Source of the DNA: an uncultured Bradyrhizobium sp.
Lineage (GTDB): Bacteria; Pseudomonadota; Alphaproteobacteria; Rhizobiales; Xanthobacteraceae
Reading direction: 5' to 3'
DNA: 64,000 nt
Assembly: GCF_936943645.1 (NCBI RefSeq)
Contig: NZ_CAKZJO010000081.1
Coordinates: forward strand, 62,001-126,000
In this document: piece by piece, positions 45,135 through 54,419 of the stretch
How the letters are laid out: every line of letters starts with the position of its first letter
Numbering within the stretch: position 1 is the stretch's first letter
The notes under the pieces: model-generated
Database searches by the model: none
The model's input: only the letters and a program-made list of their open reading frames with translations
What the model was told of the DNA's origin: nothing
Made by a program: the position numbers and the translations under genes

Positions 45135-45349
45135 TCACAGGCAGGCTTCAGCCTCCGTTCAGGAACGATCGGCGATATGTGCGGTCGGCACTGCTGCCCG
45201 TCCCAAAATGCCATGCCCTCATAAGGACATGAGGCCATGACAGTTGAGAAACCGCGCGGCAGAGGTATGCTCCCTTTGCCGCGGACTTGGTCGGATCTCG
45301 GGGTCGGATCCGCTTCCCTGCCCCCACAGCCCCTATTGGTTTAGCCGCG

Positions 45350-48016
45350 ATGCGCGTTGTCGCCGCCGTTCTGTTGCTCGTGTCCGCGCTCCACGCAGGA
45401 CTATGGGGAGTCTTGCGCGACAAGGAACCCGCGCCCGATTTCAAGGGGCTGTTGCCGAGCGTTTCCTACGCGCCGTTCGAGGGCTCGGCCCACCCCGACA
45501 TCGACAACATCCCGACCATCGAGAAAATCCGCGCCGACCTGAAGACGCTGTCGACCATGACGCGCGCGATCCGCCTGTATTCGTCGACAGGCGGCGTCGA
45601 GCTTGTGCCGCCGATCGCGGCCGAGTTCGGTCTCAAGGTCACCGTCGGCGCCTGGATCGACAAGGACAAGGATCGCAACGAGCGCGAGATCAAGGCCGCG
45701 ATCGAGCTGGCCCGGAAGAACAGCAACGTCGTCGGCGTCGTCGTCGGCAACGAGGTGATCTACCGCGGCGAGCAGAAGGTCGAAGACCTCATCGACATGA
45801 TCAAGCGGGTGAAGAGCGCAGTCCGCGTGCCGGTCACGACAGGCGAGATCTGGAACATCTGGCGCGACAACCCCGAGCTCGGCTCCAGCGTCGATTTCAT
45901 TGCCGCCCACGTGCTGCCCTATTGGGAAAACTTCCGCTCGGACCAGGCCGTCGACCAGGCCGTCGACCGCTACAACCTGCTACGCAACCAGTTCCCGGGC
46001 AAGCGTATCGTGATCGCCGAATTCGGCTGGCCGAGCCAGGGCTACAATTTGCGCAACGCCGATCCGGGTCCGTTCCAGCAGGCGCTGACCTTGCGCAATT
46101 TCGTCACCCGCGCCGAAGCCATCGGCATGGACTACAACATCGTCGAAGCCATCGATCAGCCCTGGAAGTATTTCGAGGGCGGCGTCGGTCCGTATTGGGG
46201 CATCCTCAACGCCAGCCGCGAGCCGAAATTCGCCTGGACCGGTCCGGTCGAGAACCCCGATTACTGGAAGCTGATGGGCATCGCGCTGCTGGTCGGCGTG
46301 CTGCTGTCGCTGCCGATCCTGCGCATCGAGAAGGCGACCGCCAGGCAGGCGTTCCTGCTGTCGGCCACCGCCAATGGCGTCGGCGCCTGGGCGGCGACGG
46401 TGTTCGCGTTCTGGAACAGCCATTACTTCATCTTCGGCTCGGCCTTCGCGCTGACGCTCGGCATGATCCTGCTTGTTCCGCTCGTTCTCATTGCGATGGC
46501 GCGAATCGACGAGATCGCGGCCGTGGCCTTCGGCCGGCCGCCGCAGCGGCTGATCACGAAGGACAAGCCGGTCGAGAACGTGCCCGAGGCCTACTGCCCG
46601 AAGGTCTCGATCCACATCCCCGCCTATTTCGAGCCGGTCGACATGCTCAAGCAGACGCTGGATGCGCTGTCGCGGCTGAACTATCCGAACTACGAATGCG
46701 TCGTCATCATCAACAACACGCCGGACCCCGCGTTCTGGCAGCCGATCCAGGACCATTGCCGCGCGCTCGGTGAACGCTTCAAGTTCATCAACGCCGAGAA
46801 GGTGCAGGGCTTCAAGGCCGGCGCGCTGCGCATTGCGATGGACCGCACCGCCGTCGATGCCGAGATCATCGGCATCCTCGATGCCGACTATGTCGTCGAG
46901 CCCGACTGGCTGAAGGACCTCGTGCCCGCGTTCGCCGACCCGCGCGTCGGCCTCGTGCAGGCGCCGCAGGAGCATCGCGACGGCGATCTGTCGATCATGC
47001 ACTACATCATGAACGGCGAGTATGCCGGCTTCTTCGACATCGGCATGGTTCAGCGCAACGAGCTCAACGCCGTCATCGTGCACGGCACGATGTGCCTGAT
47101 CCGTCGCGCCGCGATGGACATGGCCGGCGGCTGGTCGTCCGACACGATCTGCGAGGATAGCGATCTCGGCCTTGCGATCCAGGAACTCGGCTGGACCACC
47201 CACTACACCAACACCCGCTATGGCGCGGGCCTGTTGCCCGACACCTACGAGGCCTTCAAGAAGCAGCGCCATCGCTGGGCCTATGGCGGCCTGCAGATCG
47301 TCAAGAAGCACTGGCGCCGCTTCCTGCCGGGCGCGAGCCGGCTGACGGCGGACCAGAAGCGCGAATACGGCCTCGGCTGGCTGAACTGGCTGGGCGCGGA
47401 AAGCCTAGGCGTCGTCGTGGCGCTGCTCAACCTCGTCTGGGTGCCGATCGTCGCCTTCGCCGACATCGCCATCCCCGACAAGATCCTGACGCTGCCGATC
47501 ATCGGCGCCTTCGTCGTCTCGCTGGCGCACTTCCTGTCGATGTACCGCGCCCGCGTCGCCATCAAGCCCGGCCAGATGCTGGGTGCGATGATCGCGGCGA
47601 TGAGCGTGCAGTGGACGGTGTCGCGCGCGGTGGCGCAGGGCCTCATCACCGAGCACATCGCCTTCGCCCGCACCTCCAAGGGCGGCCTCAGCCGCATGTC
47701 GATCGAGTTCCAGGCGTTCTGGGAGGCCGTGATCGGCACCCTGCTGATCGTCGGTGCCGGCGTGCTGATCGTGACCAACAGCTTCCGCCAGATCACCGAG
47801 ATCTACATCTTCGCCGGCGTGCTGGTGCTGCAGAGCCTGCCGTTCCTGGCGGCGGTCGCCATCGCCATCCTCGAGCTCAGCCGCATCAACTCGTTCCAGT
47901 TCTGGCACGACAGCGCGATCCGCACCGCCGAGCTGATCGGCCTGCGCCCGGTGGCGCTGCCACCGGTGGGCGCACCGCAGCCGGTGCCGAACGAGGCGCG
48001 GCGGGAGACGAAGTGA
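45350..48016 (+). CDS. ndvB: NdvB, beta-glucan synthase (GH17 + GT2)
   Basis: An 888-residue inner-membrane protein combining a GH17-like domain (about 40-320; E135 in VVGNEVIYRGE and E224 in IAEFGWPSQG) with a processive GT2 glucosyltransferase (about 440-700) showing D511/D513 (DADY), VHGTMCLIRR, E602-D603 and Q639-R-H-R-W (QxxRW), plus about eight membrane helices. NdvB makes the beta-(1,3) backbone of cyclic glucan from UDP-glucose, and the GH17 part is thought to act in ring formation. The size matches the known 102-kDa Bradyrhizobium protein. Start ATG 45350 begins a short membrane anchor. Confidence 0.9.
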   Translation: MRVVAAVLLLVSALHAGLWGVLRDKEPAPDFKGLLPSVSYAPFEGSAHPDIDNIPTIEKIRADLKTLSTMTRAIRLYSSTGGVELVPPIAAEFGLKVTVGAWIDKDKDRNEREIKAAIELARKNSNVVGVVVGNEVIYRGEQKVEDLIDMIKRVKSAVRVPVTTGEIWNIWRDNPELGSSVDFIAAHVLPYWENFRSDQAVDQAVDRYNLLRNQFPGKRIVIAEFGWPSQGYNLRNADPGPFQQALTLRNFVTRAEAIGMDYNIVEAIDQPWKYFEGGVGPYWGILNASREPKFAWTGPVENPDYWKLMGIALLVGVLLSLPILRIEKATARQAFLLSATANGVGAWAATVFAFWNSHYFIFGSAFALTLGMILLVPLVLIAMARIDEIAAVAFGRPPQRLITKDKPVENVPEAYCPKVSIHIPAYFEPVDMLKQTLDALSRLNYPNYECVVIINNTPDPAFWQPIQDHCRALGERFKFINAEKVQGFKAGALRIAMDRTAVDAEIIGILDADYVVEPDWLKDLVPAFADPRVGLVQAPQEHRDGDLSIMHYIMNGEYAGFFDIGMVQRNELNAVIVHGTMCLIRRAAMDMAGGWSSDTICEDSDLGLAIQELGWTTHYTNTRYGAGLLPDTYEAFKKQRHRWAYGGLQIVKKHWRRFLPGASRLTADQKREYGLGWLNWLGAESLGVVVALLNLVWVPIVAFADIAIPDKILTLPIIGAFVVSLAHFLSMYRARVAIKPGQMLGAMIAAMSVQWTVSRAVAQGLITEHIAFARTSKGGLSRMSIEFQAFWEAVIGTLLIVGAGVLIVTNSFRQITEIYIFAGVLVLQSLPFLAAVAIAILELSRINSFQFWHDSAIRTAELIGLRPVALPPVGAPQPVPNEARRETK

Positions 48017-48333
48017 GCGCAGCCCCAGTCCCGGCCTGGACCTCGTGATCAAGAGTCACGTGGTCTTCGGCGTGGATGACGGTTTTCCAATCGAGTCGAA
48101 AATCTTCGCTTAAGCCGCAGATTTAACGAGTAAATCCGCACTCCTGCCCGGACTTTTGGCAGCTATGCCCGCTATTGACCTCAGCGTCCCATCCCCCTAC
48201 ACAGCCCGGGCCGAGAGCATGATCCGGAAACAGCCGGTTTTCCCCGCGACGCAAGCCTAAGCGCAGCGGCAAGACATGCTTCTCGAGTGTCCGAACACGA
48301 TGGCGATCTCTTTGAGGCCATCAGCGGCCATGG
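48017..48333. other. Intergenic stretch before tRNA-Lys
   Basis: No gene seen. It contains a fragment GAGCATGATCCGGAAA (48215-48230), which matches one arm of a palindromic element widespread in Bradyrhizobiaceae; the opposite arm is not preserved, so it looks like a decayed copy. The rest probably holds the tRNA promoter. Confidence 0.5.
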
Positions 48334-48409
48334 GAGCGCGTAGCTCAGCCGGTAGAGCACGTGACTTTTAATCACGGGGTCCTGGGTTCGAGCCCCAGCG
48401 CGCTCACCA
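48334..48409 (+). tRNA. tRNA-Lys (anticodon UUU)
   Basis: A 76-base cloverleaf with acceptor stem GAGCGCG/CGCGCTC, D arm TAGCTCAGCCGGTAGAGC, anticodon stem CGTGA/TCACG around loop CTTTTAA (anticodon TTT at 48367-48369), T arm with GGTTCGAGCC, and encoded A-CCA (48406-48409). Confidence 0.97.
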
Positions 48410-48494
48410 AACACTGACCGTAGTTTCGGGGCTAAGCTTCTATCTAGCTCGCGTAGCCCCGCTTACAGTGCCGCAGCTCGAAGGATGCTGCAGC

Positions 48495-49013
48495 TCACGC
48501 GAACAGCTTGTCGATGTCGTCCTGGGAAATCGCCACGCCCGGCCGCTTCGGCCCCTCCATCAAGTTCGGTTCGCTTGGAACAGCAAGCTCGGCGGCCATC
48601 CGCGCCAGCTCCTCCTTCCCCCACATCCGGACCAGCCTGTTGATGTGTTCTTCAATGAACTGCAGCGACTTGACGACTCGCGTGATCCGCTGACCTGTGA
48701 GGTCCTGAAACGCGCAGGCCTCGAACACGTTGTTCGTGCTATCGACGATCTCGCCGCATACGGCTGCGACAGTCGGCTCGTCGACGCCCTGCAACTTCGC
48801 GACGCTGGCGCTGATCGCCTCCATGCTTTCGAGGATCGCGTTCCCGGCCGCCTCCGTATTCTCGACGATCGCGTCGAGGGTGTCTGCCATCGTCGCGAAA
48901 CTGCCTTTGCTGTTGCCTTGAAGAGCGGCGAATTCCCGCCGCATGCTGCTGATGTGGCCGAACATCTCGACCAAATGCGTTTTCAGCACCGTCTCTTCTT
49001 GCGACGTAATCAT
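48495..49013 (-). CDS. CheZ-family chemotaxis phosphatase
   Basis: A 172-residue, all-helical protein resembling CheZ. The active-site segment FQDLTGQRITRV places D104 and Q108 as the D-x3-Q pair that positions water for CheY-P dephosphorylation. The C-terminus ISQDDIDKLFA resembles the CheY-binding tail. It is divergent from a cheY gene 424 bp away, the likely partner. Start ATG 49013 begins MITSQEETVLKTHL; the frame extends to 49088. Confidence 0.85.
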   Translation of the reverse strand: MITSQEETVLKTHLVEMFGHISSMRREFAALQGNSKGSFATMADTLDAIVENTEAAGNAILESMEAISASVAKLQGVDEPTVAAVCGEIVDSTNNVFEACAFQDLTGQRITRVVKSLQFIEEHINRLVRMWGKEELARMAAELAVPSEPNLMEGPKRPGVAISQDDIDKLFA

Positions 49014-49436
49014 CAGAAATCCCCGACGGTGGCGACTTGCCCTTCGTGTGCCACAGCAATCTACGGCGGCTTCGAAAGGAAGCTCCAAATGAGCGGACGC
49101 ATTTTCGCGCGTTCAACTTTCGTGGACCAGCAAAGCAAGCGATCGTTAAATAAGCGGTAAGGCCACCCCCCCTCTGCGAAAGAGAGCCGTTTCCGGATCA
49201 AGGCGTCTTTCGAGCACGAGGCGCCAGGAGCGAGCCGGAAATCGAGACCGTTGCCGATCGCGGCAAAACGGTCACCGAGGAGCGCCGCGCATCTGGTGCG
49301 CCCTACCCCCTTGGCATTGCGACCTGATACAGCAGTTAACGCCCTGTTTATGGGCCGATGTTAGTGCTCGAAGCGGACTGACCGGGGTCTCGACAATCTG
49401 TCCCGAATGTGCGTTTTCGTTGCGTAGGAGAGCAAG
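49014..49436. other. Divergent intergenic region between cheZ-like and cheY
   Basis: No convincing gene in either strand. It must contain the promoters of both chemotaxis genes. No clear sigma-54 or sigma-28 element was found by eye. Confidence 0.4.
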
Positions 49437-49832
49437 ATGGCAGTTGATCTGTCGATGCCTGTCTTGGTGGTGGACGACTACAGCACCATGATCCGTATCA
49501 TCCGAAATCTCCTCAAGCAGCTCGGTTTCGAGAATGTCGACGACGCCAGCGATGGATCGGCCGCACTCAACAAGATGCGCGCCAAGAAATACGGCCTGGT
49601 CATCTCGGACTGGAACATGGAGCCGATGACCGGCTATGACTTGCTGCGGGAGGTCCGCGCCGACACCAATCTCGCCACCACGCCGTTCATCATGATCACG
49701 GCGGAATCGAAGACCGAGAACGTCATAGCCGCCAAGAAGGCGGGCGTGAACAACTATATCGTCAAGCCGTTCAACGCCGCCACGCTGAAAACCAAGATCG
49801 AGGCGGTCTTCCCCGAGATGGCAGGCGTCTAG
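49437..49832 (+). CDS. cheY: CheY-like response regulator
   Basis: A 131-residue single-domain receiver. All key residues are present: D13/D14 (VVDDY), phosphoacceptor D58 (ISDWNMEPMTG), T88 (ITAES) and K110 (YIVKPF). The Trp-Asn after D58 matches flagellar CheY. It would bind the motor switch when phosphorylated. GTAGGAGAGCAAG precedes the ATG. The cheZ-like gene is divergent; no other che genes are present. Confidence 0.92.
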   Translation: MAVDLSMPVLVVDDYSTMIRIIRNLLKQLGFENVDDASDGSAALNKMRAKKYGLVISDWNMEPMTGYDLLREVRADTNLATTPFIMITAESKTENVIAAKKAGVNNYIVKPFNAATLKTKIEAVFPEMAGV

Positions 49833-50441
49833 TCCCAGCCAATGCTCAATGCGCTTCCATGAGCCGTTCCCGGAGCTGGAAGCTCGCTACAAGCGGCGGT
49901 CGACTGCCAAAGGGTACTTGAGCGGCTTTTCCGGGTAGCGCTAACAAATCGCGTTACGTAAATCTGGTACTGTTCGGCGGTGAGTTTGCGCGCCATGGGT
50001 TTCGAAGAGCTCGATCAATCCGAAGTGCCGTTCGTGCCACGCCGACTTCGTCAACGCGAATGCAACGGCCCCTTCCCCGCAAGTGAGCCCGCCAGATTCC
50101 GATAGACTCCAGTAGTCGCCCCGAGATGAACTCCCCGCAGCGCCCTCCTATTGTGCCTGACCTCTCCTGGGCATTTTGGCGATGGTTTGCGTAGCGAAGG
50201 ACGGCCCACCCGTTTTGATCTGCTCCTTGTGCAGACGGCCGATGACTTTCCTGGCCACGCTGCCGGCCATCTTCACGCTTCCCGGAGCGCATGCCTACCA
50301 GTGCCGCCCCTGTCTGCGGGTCGATACCATTCCGCTGGGCTGACGCCGGAGCGGCCGCGCCAGCCGCATCCCGTCCTCCAAAAAACCCCGCTGACATCTA
50401 GCCCGAAACGTGTAGGATTCCCCAAAACCGGAGGGAACTGC
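49833..50441. other. Gene-poor, possibly decayed region
   Basis: About 600 bp with no convincing intact gene. On the minus strand a 55-codon frame begins MARKLTAEQYQIYVTR (start near 49996), and an adjacent frame reads protein-like stretches (MAGSVARKVIGRLHKEQIK) broken by stops. This suggests the remains of a gene or mobile element, but I cannot identify a parent. Base composition is slightly lower in GC than the neighbours. Confidence 0.35.
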
Positions 50442-50612
50442 ATGTTTGAAATCAACGGTTTCGACACGGCTGGCGTCGTCAGCCTGAAGCGGCCTTCACT
50501 GGCTGCGGCCCTCAAGAAGGCCAGGGAGCTGGTCGAGGACGGCTGCTGGGACGTGCAGGTCGTTGATCCCTCCGGCCGCGTCTACACCTCGTTCGAAGAG
50601 CAAGCGGCTTAA
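50442..50612 (+). CDS. Small conserved-type protein
   Basis: A 56-residue protein starting MFEINGFDTAGVVSLKRPS and ending YTSFEEQAA. It has a helix-strand pattern (LAAALKKARELVEDGCWDVQVVDPSGRVY) like small rhizobial proteins of unknown role. A very strong CCGGAGGGAACTGC Shine-Dalgarno supports expression. Confidence 0.72.
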   Translation: MFEINGFDTAGVVSLKRPSLAAALKKARELVEDGCWDVQVVDPSGRVYTSFEEQAA

Positions 50613-50660
50613 GCTTCCCGGCCGTCGGCACGCTTTCCAAACATCGGCAGACAACGACAA

Positions 50661-50693
50661 CGCCCGGGCAGCCCCCGCGGAGCGGCCCGGGCG
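50661..50693. terminator. GC-rich hairpin between convergent genes
   Basis: CGCCCGGGC (50661-50669) pairs with GCCCGGGCG (50685-50693), a perfect 9-bp stem with a 15-base loop, between the small gene and the end of the autotransporter gene. No T-run follows, so termination strength is uncertain. Confidence 0.5.
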
Positions 50694-50721
50694 CGATCTT
50701 GCGCCGGCAAGGTGGCTGAGG

Positions 50722-53700
50722 TCAGAACGTCAGCTTGACCCGCGCCGCGCCGGTATAGGCTTGGCTGTTCGCGGCGAACTCGCCGTCGAAGGTCGTCGTC
50801 AGGCTCAGGCTCGGCGTGAACCAGGTGGTGAGGCCGAGCGAGACGGCCGCCGCATCTGGCTTGGACTTGGCGCCCGTGGTGGTGAAGTCCGAGCCGGGGA
50901 TGCCGGTCAGGAAGGCCGTGGTCTGGGCCGCCTGCGCGTAATAATGCGCCCAGCCCGCCTTCGCGAAGCCCTGCATGGCGAGCCCGCCGAACTCCATGGT
51001 GCCGCGAGTATCGAGGCCGAGGGTCGAGCGCGTGGTCGTGCCGGTCTGGCCCTGGACCGTGAGGCCGCCGACCGCAGCACCGCCCGCAATCGCGTCCTGC
51101 TCACTGAAGCCCGGCGTGCGCATGCTGTGCGCGTCGAAGGCGGCATAGGGCGAGAAGGCGACGCGGGCGAGCCTCGCCACCTCGAAGGCCGCCTCGATGC
51201 GTCCGCTCCACACCGTCGGCCGGTAGCGGCCAGTCACGTCGGTGAGCCCGAGAACGGGGATGGCGCGATGCGTCGTCACGTCCATCCAGGAGAAAGCAGC
51301 CGCCGCCGTCAGCGTCAGCGCGCCGGTCCGCGTCGTGCCGTAGGTGCCGAACTGCGCCACGTTGGCGGAAGCGGAGCCGAGACCGCCGGCGAGCGAGCTC
51401 GACGCCGAACCGCCGGCCGCGGCAATGCCGATCATCGTCGCGGGACTGAAGCGGATGTCGATTCCGCTGACGAATTGCGTGGCGCGCGACGTCGAGCGGG
51501 CCGAGCCGACATCGGCATCGCCGCTGGTCGTCCGGTACGAAGTGACCGGGCCGCCCCAGACGCTGTAGGTCGGCCCATAGCCACGCACGCCCGCCGTTGC
51601 ACCGGTCGCCTTGTCGATGGCCCCGACGCCAGCCGGACGCGACATCGAAGCATAGGCGAGCGCCGGATTGGCCGAGGGATCGCGCCCCTCACCGTGAATG
51701 TCCGTCATTGCGCCAAGGAACTGACCCCCGACCTGAACACCCATCCGCTGGACGGAGGAATGGACCTCGCCCGTGAGCTGATCGAGCTCGGAATCCAGCA
51801 TGTCGTCGGTCGAATTGTAGAGCGCGAACAGCGGATTCATGTTGGCACCGGCGGCGGCTGCGTTGTCGATCGCCACGGCCACCTTGTCCCTGTCGGTCCT
51901 TGCCTCCGAGTTGGCCGGCGTCGGCGTGGTGACTTCCGTCGTCACCGTCGTCGTGCCGCCTGATGTCGTCGTGGTCGAGGTCGGCGTCACCGCCTTGGTC
52001 GGATTTTCCGAGAGCGTGGCGAGCCGGCCCGGCGTCAGCGTCATCTGCACTTGCGAGCCGCTATAGGTCACGGAGGTCACGAGCCCCGCGCCGACCAGCG
52101 AGCGATCGAAGCTGCCGAAGGTGCCGTTGACGCCGCCGGTCGCCGACAACAGCGTATAGGGCGTGCTGAACGAATAGGAGCCGCCGAGCGTCTGCGCCTT
52201 CAACGTACCATCGAGCGCAGCCGTACCGGTGACCCTGACGAGATCCGAGGTCGCTCCGTGAATGCTGGCAAAATAAGTGCCGGTCGCACCAAAGGTGAGA
52301 TCGCCATTGATGGTCAGCGTCTGCGGCGTGCCGAGACCCAGCCTGCCGTTGACGATCGTCGTGCCGACCTGGCCGGAACCGCCGAAGATGCCGCCCTGCT
52401 CCACCGTGACCTGCGAGACGATCGAGCCCGTGACGGCAAGCGCACCGCCCTGGACCGTGGTCGGGCCGGTGTAGGTGCTGTTGCCCGAAAGGGTCAGCTT
52501 GCCGGCGCCGGTCTTGATGAGACCGCCCGGACCGAAGATGTCGTTGCCGAAGGTCGAGCTGTAGCCGCGCGTATCGAGCGTCGCGGTGGTGACGAAAGCG
52601 CCGTAGCCCTTGACGGCCGCGCCTGCGTTGACGAGGCCCCAGCCGTAAGTCGCGTCGGGCGTGATGCTGCCGGCGGTGCGGGTGCCGAGCGCTGTCGCCG
52701 TCGTCAGCAGCGTCTGCTGCAGGTCGTAATTGGTGAACCAGGAGAAGGCCTGTTTGACCAGCGCAGCAACGCCGGCAACCGTCGGCGCGGCATAGGATGT
52801 GCCGGAGCCCGAGGAGTAGTTCGCGCCGTTGGCGCCGGCGAGCGTGCTTCCGGCGAGATTGCCGGTGCCGACCGTCGTCGCGCCGGTGAGATCGCCCGGA
52901 GCGACCAGACACCAGGCCGCCGCCGATCCGCAGGCGTTGCTGTACCACGTCGTCACGTTGTTCGCATCGACGGCGCCGACGGCAAGCCAGCCGTTCTGGA
53001 TGCCGCTGACGACCTTGGGCATGCCGGCGAGAATATCCGGCGACGGCTGCTTTTCATTGCCGGTGGCGAAGATGAGCAGCGCACCGTTGGCCACGGCGGT
53101 TTGCGCGGCGGCGGCGAACTTCGGAAGCTCGGCCACGGCGGCGGCCGGCGTATAGTCGTCGACGTTGCACTTCGCGCCGCCGTTCTGCGCCGAGTTCGTG
53201 CCCGTCGCGCAATTGTTGTTGCCGAGGCTGAGATTGATGATCTTGACGCCCTCGTCGACGAGGCCGGTCACGGCCACGCTGAGCTGCTCGTCGAACGCGC
53301 CGGGAGGGCTGCCATTGGTGTTGATGGCCGCGACGTAGAGGCTCGCGTCGAAGGACGAGCCATGCATGCCGGAGCCGTTCCGGGCGCCGGCGATCAGGCT
53401 GGAGACGATGCTGCCGTGACTGCCGGTGGTGTCGGAATCGCTGTTCTGGCCGGCGGGCATCACCGTATACGCGCTCGGGTCGGTTGCGGTCGCATCGAAT
53501 GCGGTGGTGAAGCGAACGCCGCCGGCGAACTTGCCCGCCGTCGAGAACTCGAAATTCCTGAGATCGATGCCGGAATCGACGACACCGACCGTCACGCCCT
53601 TGCCGGTGAAGCCCGCCGCATAGGCCGCAGCCGCATTGATCTGGTTGAGGGCGCCCGAGGCGAAATATTCCGGCGTCTGAAACGACGCCGCCGATTGCGC

Positions 53701-53802
53701 AGCTGCAGGCGTCGTCGCCACGGCGGGGAAAAGTGTCAAGGCAGCGGCGGGTAATGCGGTGCGCCAGCGCGGGGCATCGTGCCGGCTAATCTTCTTCACC
53801 AT
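50722..53802 (-). CDS. S8 serine protease autotransporter
   Basis: A 1026-residue type V secreted protease. A signal peptide (to about residue 36, ending PAAAQS) leads into a subtilisin domain with triad D76 (VVDSGID), H129 (GSHGSIVSS) and S336 (GTSYAAPTVAG), and oxyanion N249. A passenger beta-helix segment (about 410-600) contains the autotransporter repeat signature KTGAGKLTLSGNSTYTGPTTV. A Thr-rich linker precedes a 12-stranded beta-barrel (about 740-1026) ending with ARVKLTF, a proper terminal-Phe outer-membrane signal. All elements look intact, so it is probably active at the surface or released. A long inverted repeat lies upstream of its start. Confidence 0.92.
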   Translation of the reverse strand: MVKKISRHDAPRWRTALPAAALTLFPAVATTPAAAQSAASFQTPEYFASGALNQINAAAAYAAGFTGKGVTVGVVDSGIDLRNFEFSTAGKFAGGVRFTTAFDATATDPSAYTVMPAGQNSDSDTTGSHGSIVSSLIAGARNGSGMHGSSFDASLYVAAINTNGSPPGAFDEQLSVAVTGLVDEGVKIINLSLGNNNCATGTNSAQNGGAKCNVDDYTPAAAVAELPKFAAAAQTAVANGALLIFATGNEKQPSPDILAGMPKVVSGIQNGWLAVGAVDANNVTTWYSNACGSAAAWCLVAPGDLTGATTVGTGNLAGSTLAGANGANYSSGSGTSYAAPTVAGVAALVKQAFSWFTNYDLQQTLLTTATALGTRTAGSITPDATYGWGLVNAGAAVKGYGAFVTTATLDTRGYSSTFGNDIFGPGGLIKTGAGKLTLSGNSTYTGPTTVQGGALAVTGSIVSQVTVEQGGIFGGSGQVGTTIVNGRLGLGTPQTLTINGDLTFGATGTYFASIHGATSDLVRVTGTAALDGTLKAQTLGGSYSFSTPYTLLSATGGVNGTFGSFDRSLVGAGLVTSVTYSGSQVQMTLTPGRLATLSENPTKAVTPTSTTTTSGGTTTVTTEVTTPTPANSEARTDRDKVAVAIDNAAAAGANMNPLFALYNSTDDMLDSELDQLTGEVHSSVQRMGVQVGGQFLGAMTDIHGEGRDPSANPALAYASMSRPAGVGAIDKATGATAGVRGYGPTYSVWGGPVTSYRTTSGDADVGSARSTSRATQFVSGIDIRFSPATMIGIAAAGGSASSSLAGGLGSASANVAQFGTYGTTRTGALTLTAAAAFSWMDVTTHRAIPVLGLTDVTGRYRPTVWSGRIEAAFEVARLARVAFSPYAAFDAHSMRTPGFSEQDAIAGGAAVGGLTVQGQTGTTTRSTLGLDTRGTMEFGGLAMQGFAKAGWAHYYAQAAQTTAFLTGIPGSDFTTTGAKSKPDAAAVSLGLTTWFTPSLSLTTTFDGEFAANSQAYTGAARVKLTF

Positions 53803-53876
53803 CGAAAATCATTCCTGGTTTCGCGAAACACTGTTCAGCGTGCCATCACTGCGTGATCGAAGACGTCCCGGTGTTA

Positions 53877-53909
53877 CCAGGCAGGAGTGGGGGGACCTCT
53901 CCTGCCTGG
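53877..53909. repeat. Perfect 11-bp inverted repeat upstream of autotransporter
   Basis: CCAGGCAGGAG (53877-53887) and CTCCTGCCTGG (53899-53909) are exact reverse complements separated by 11 bases, 75-107 bp upstream of the protease start. Beyond one mismatched base on each side, GTT and AAC continue the symmetry. It could be an operator, a leader hairpin of the protease mRNA, or a terminator. Confidence 0.6.
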
Positions 53910-54287
53910 CAACTGGCAATAGATGGCGCCCGTCGCGGCGCATGAATGCGCGTGCAACGTGCTAAACGCGAAGAGCCCGTACAGGCAGAACCATGCGGTA
54001 GATCGTGTCCGATCGCGGCGACGGCTCTGGAGACTGAGCAAGCTCTTCGTCAGTTCCCATACGCCATTCTCATTTCGCGCAACACAGGGACATCGTTCGC
54101 AACGATCAATGCGGATTGATGTTCAAAGAGACGTCGTGCATCGTGCGTCGTGCGCAGGACCAGCGGGGATCACATGAGGTCGAGCGACGATCAGGCGGAA
54201 TGATCAATGACGATCACAGGGCGCGATCGAGCATTTCGCCACCGGCGAAGATGCCATTTACGCATGCATGAAGCATAGCGAACGTGA

Positions 54288-54349
54288 ATGCCCGGGCCTT
54301 CGCCGCGCCGAAGCGGCATCGGCCGCGCAGGCGGGACAAGCCCGGGCAT
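54288..54349. repeat. REP-like palindrome
   Basis: ATGCCCGGGC (54288-54297) is mirrored by GCCCGGGCAT (54340-54349), with inner CGCCGCGCC/GGCCGCGC and a CGAAGCGGCATCGG core. It has the style of the ATGCCCGGGC repeats found between genes in Bradyrhizobium. Confidence 0.7.
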
Positions 54350-54419
54350 CACGACATCCGGTAAGAATTCAAATGCGTTGATCCTGCCTCATCGGTGGAG
54401 AGGCAGCGGGCCCAGCGCC

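Larger units (their letters stand above)
53803..54419. other. Gene-poor region upstream of the autotransporter
   Basis: No gene is supported in these 617 bp. It holds an 11-bp inverted repeat near the autotransporter start and a REP-like palindrome near its other end (both listed). The sequence between is unremarkable. Confidence 0.45.

Noticed and set aside
48181..48414. Minus-strand frame over tRNA-Lys
   Set aside because: It is a translation of the antisense of a tRNA, a common false gene.
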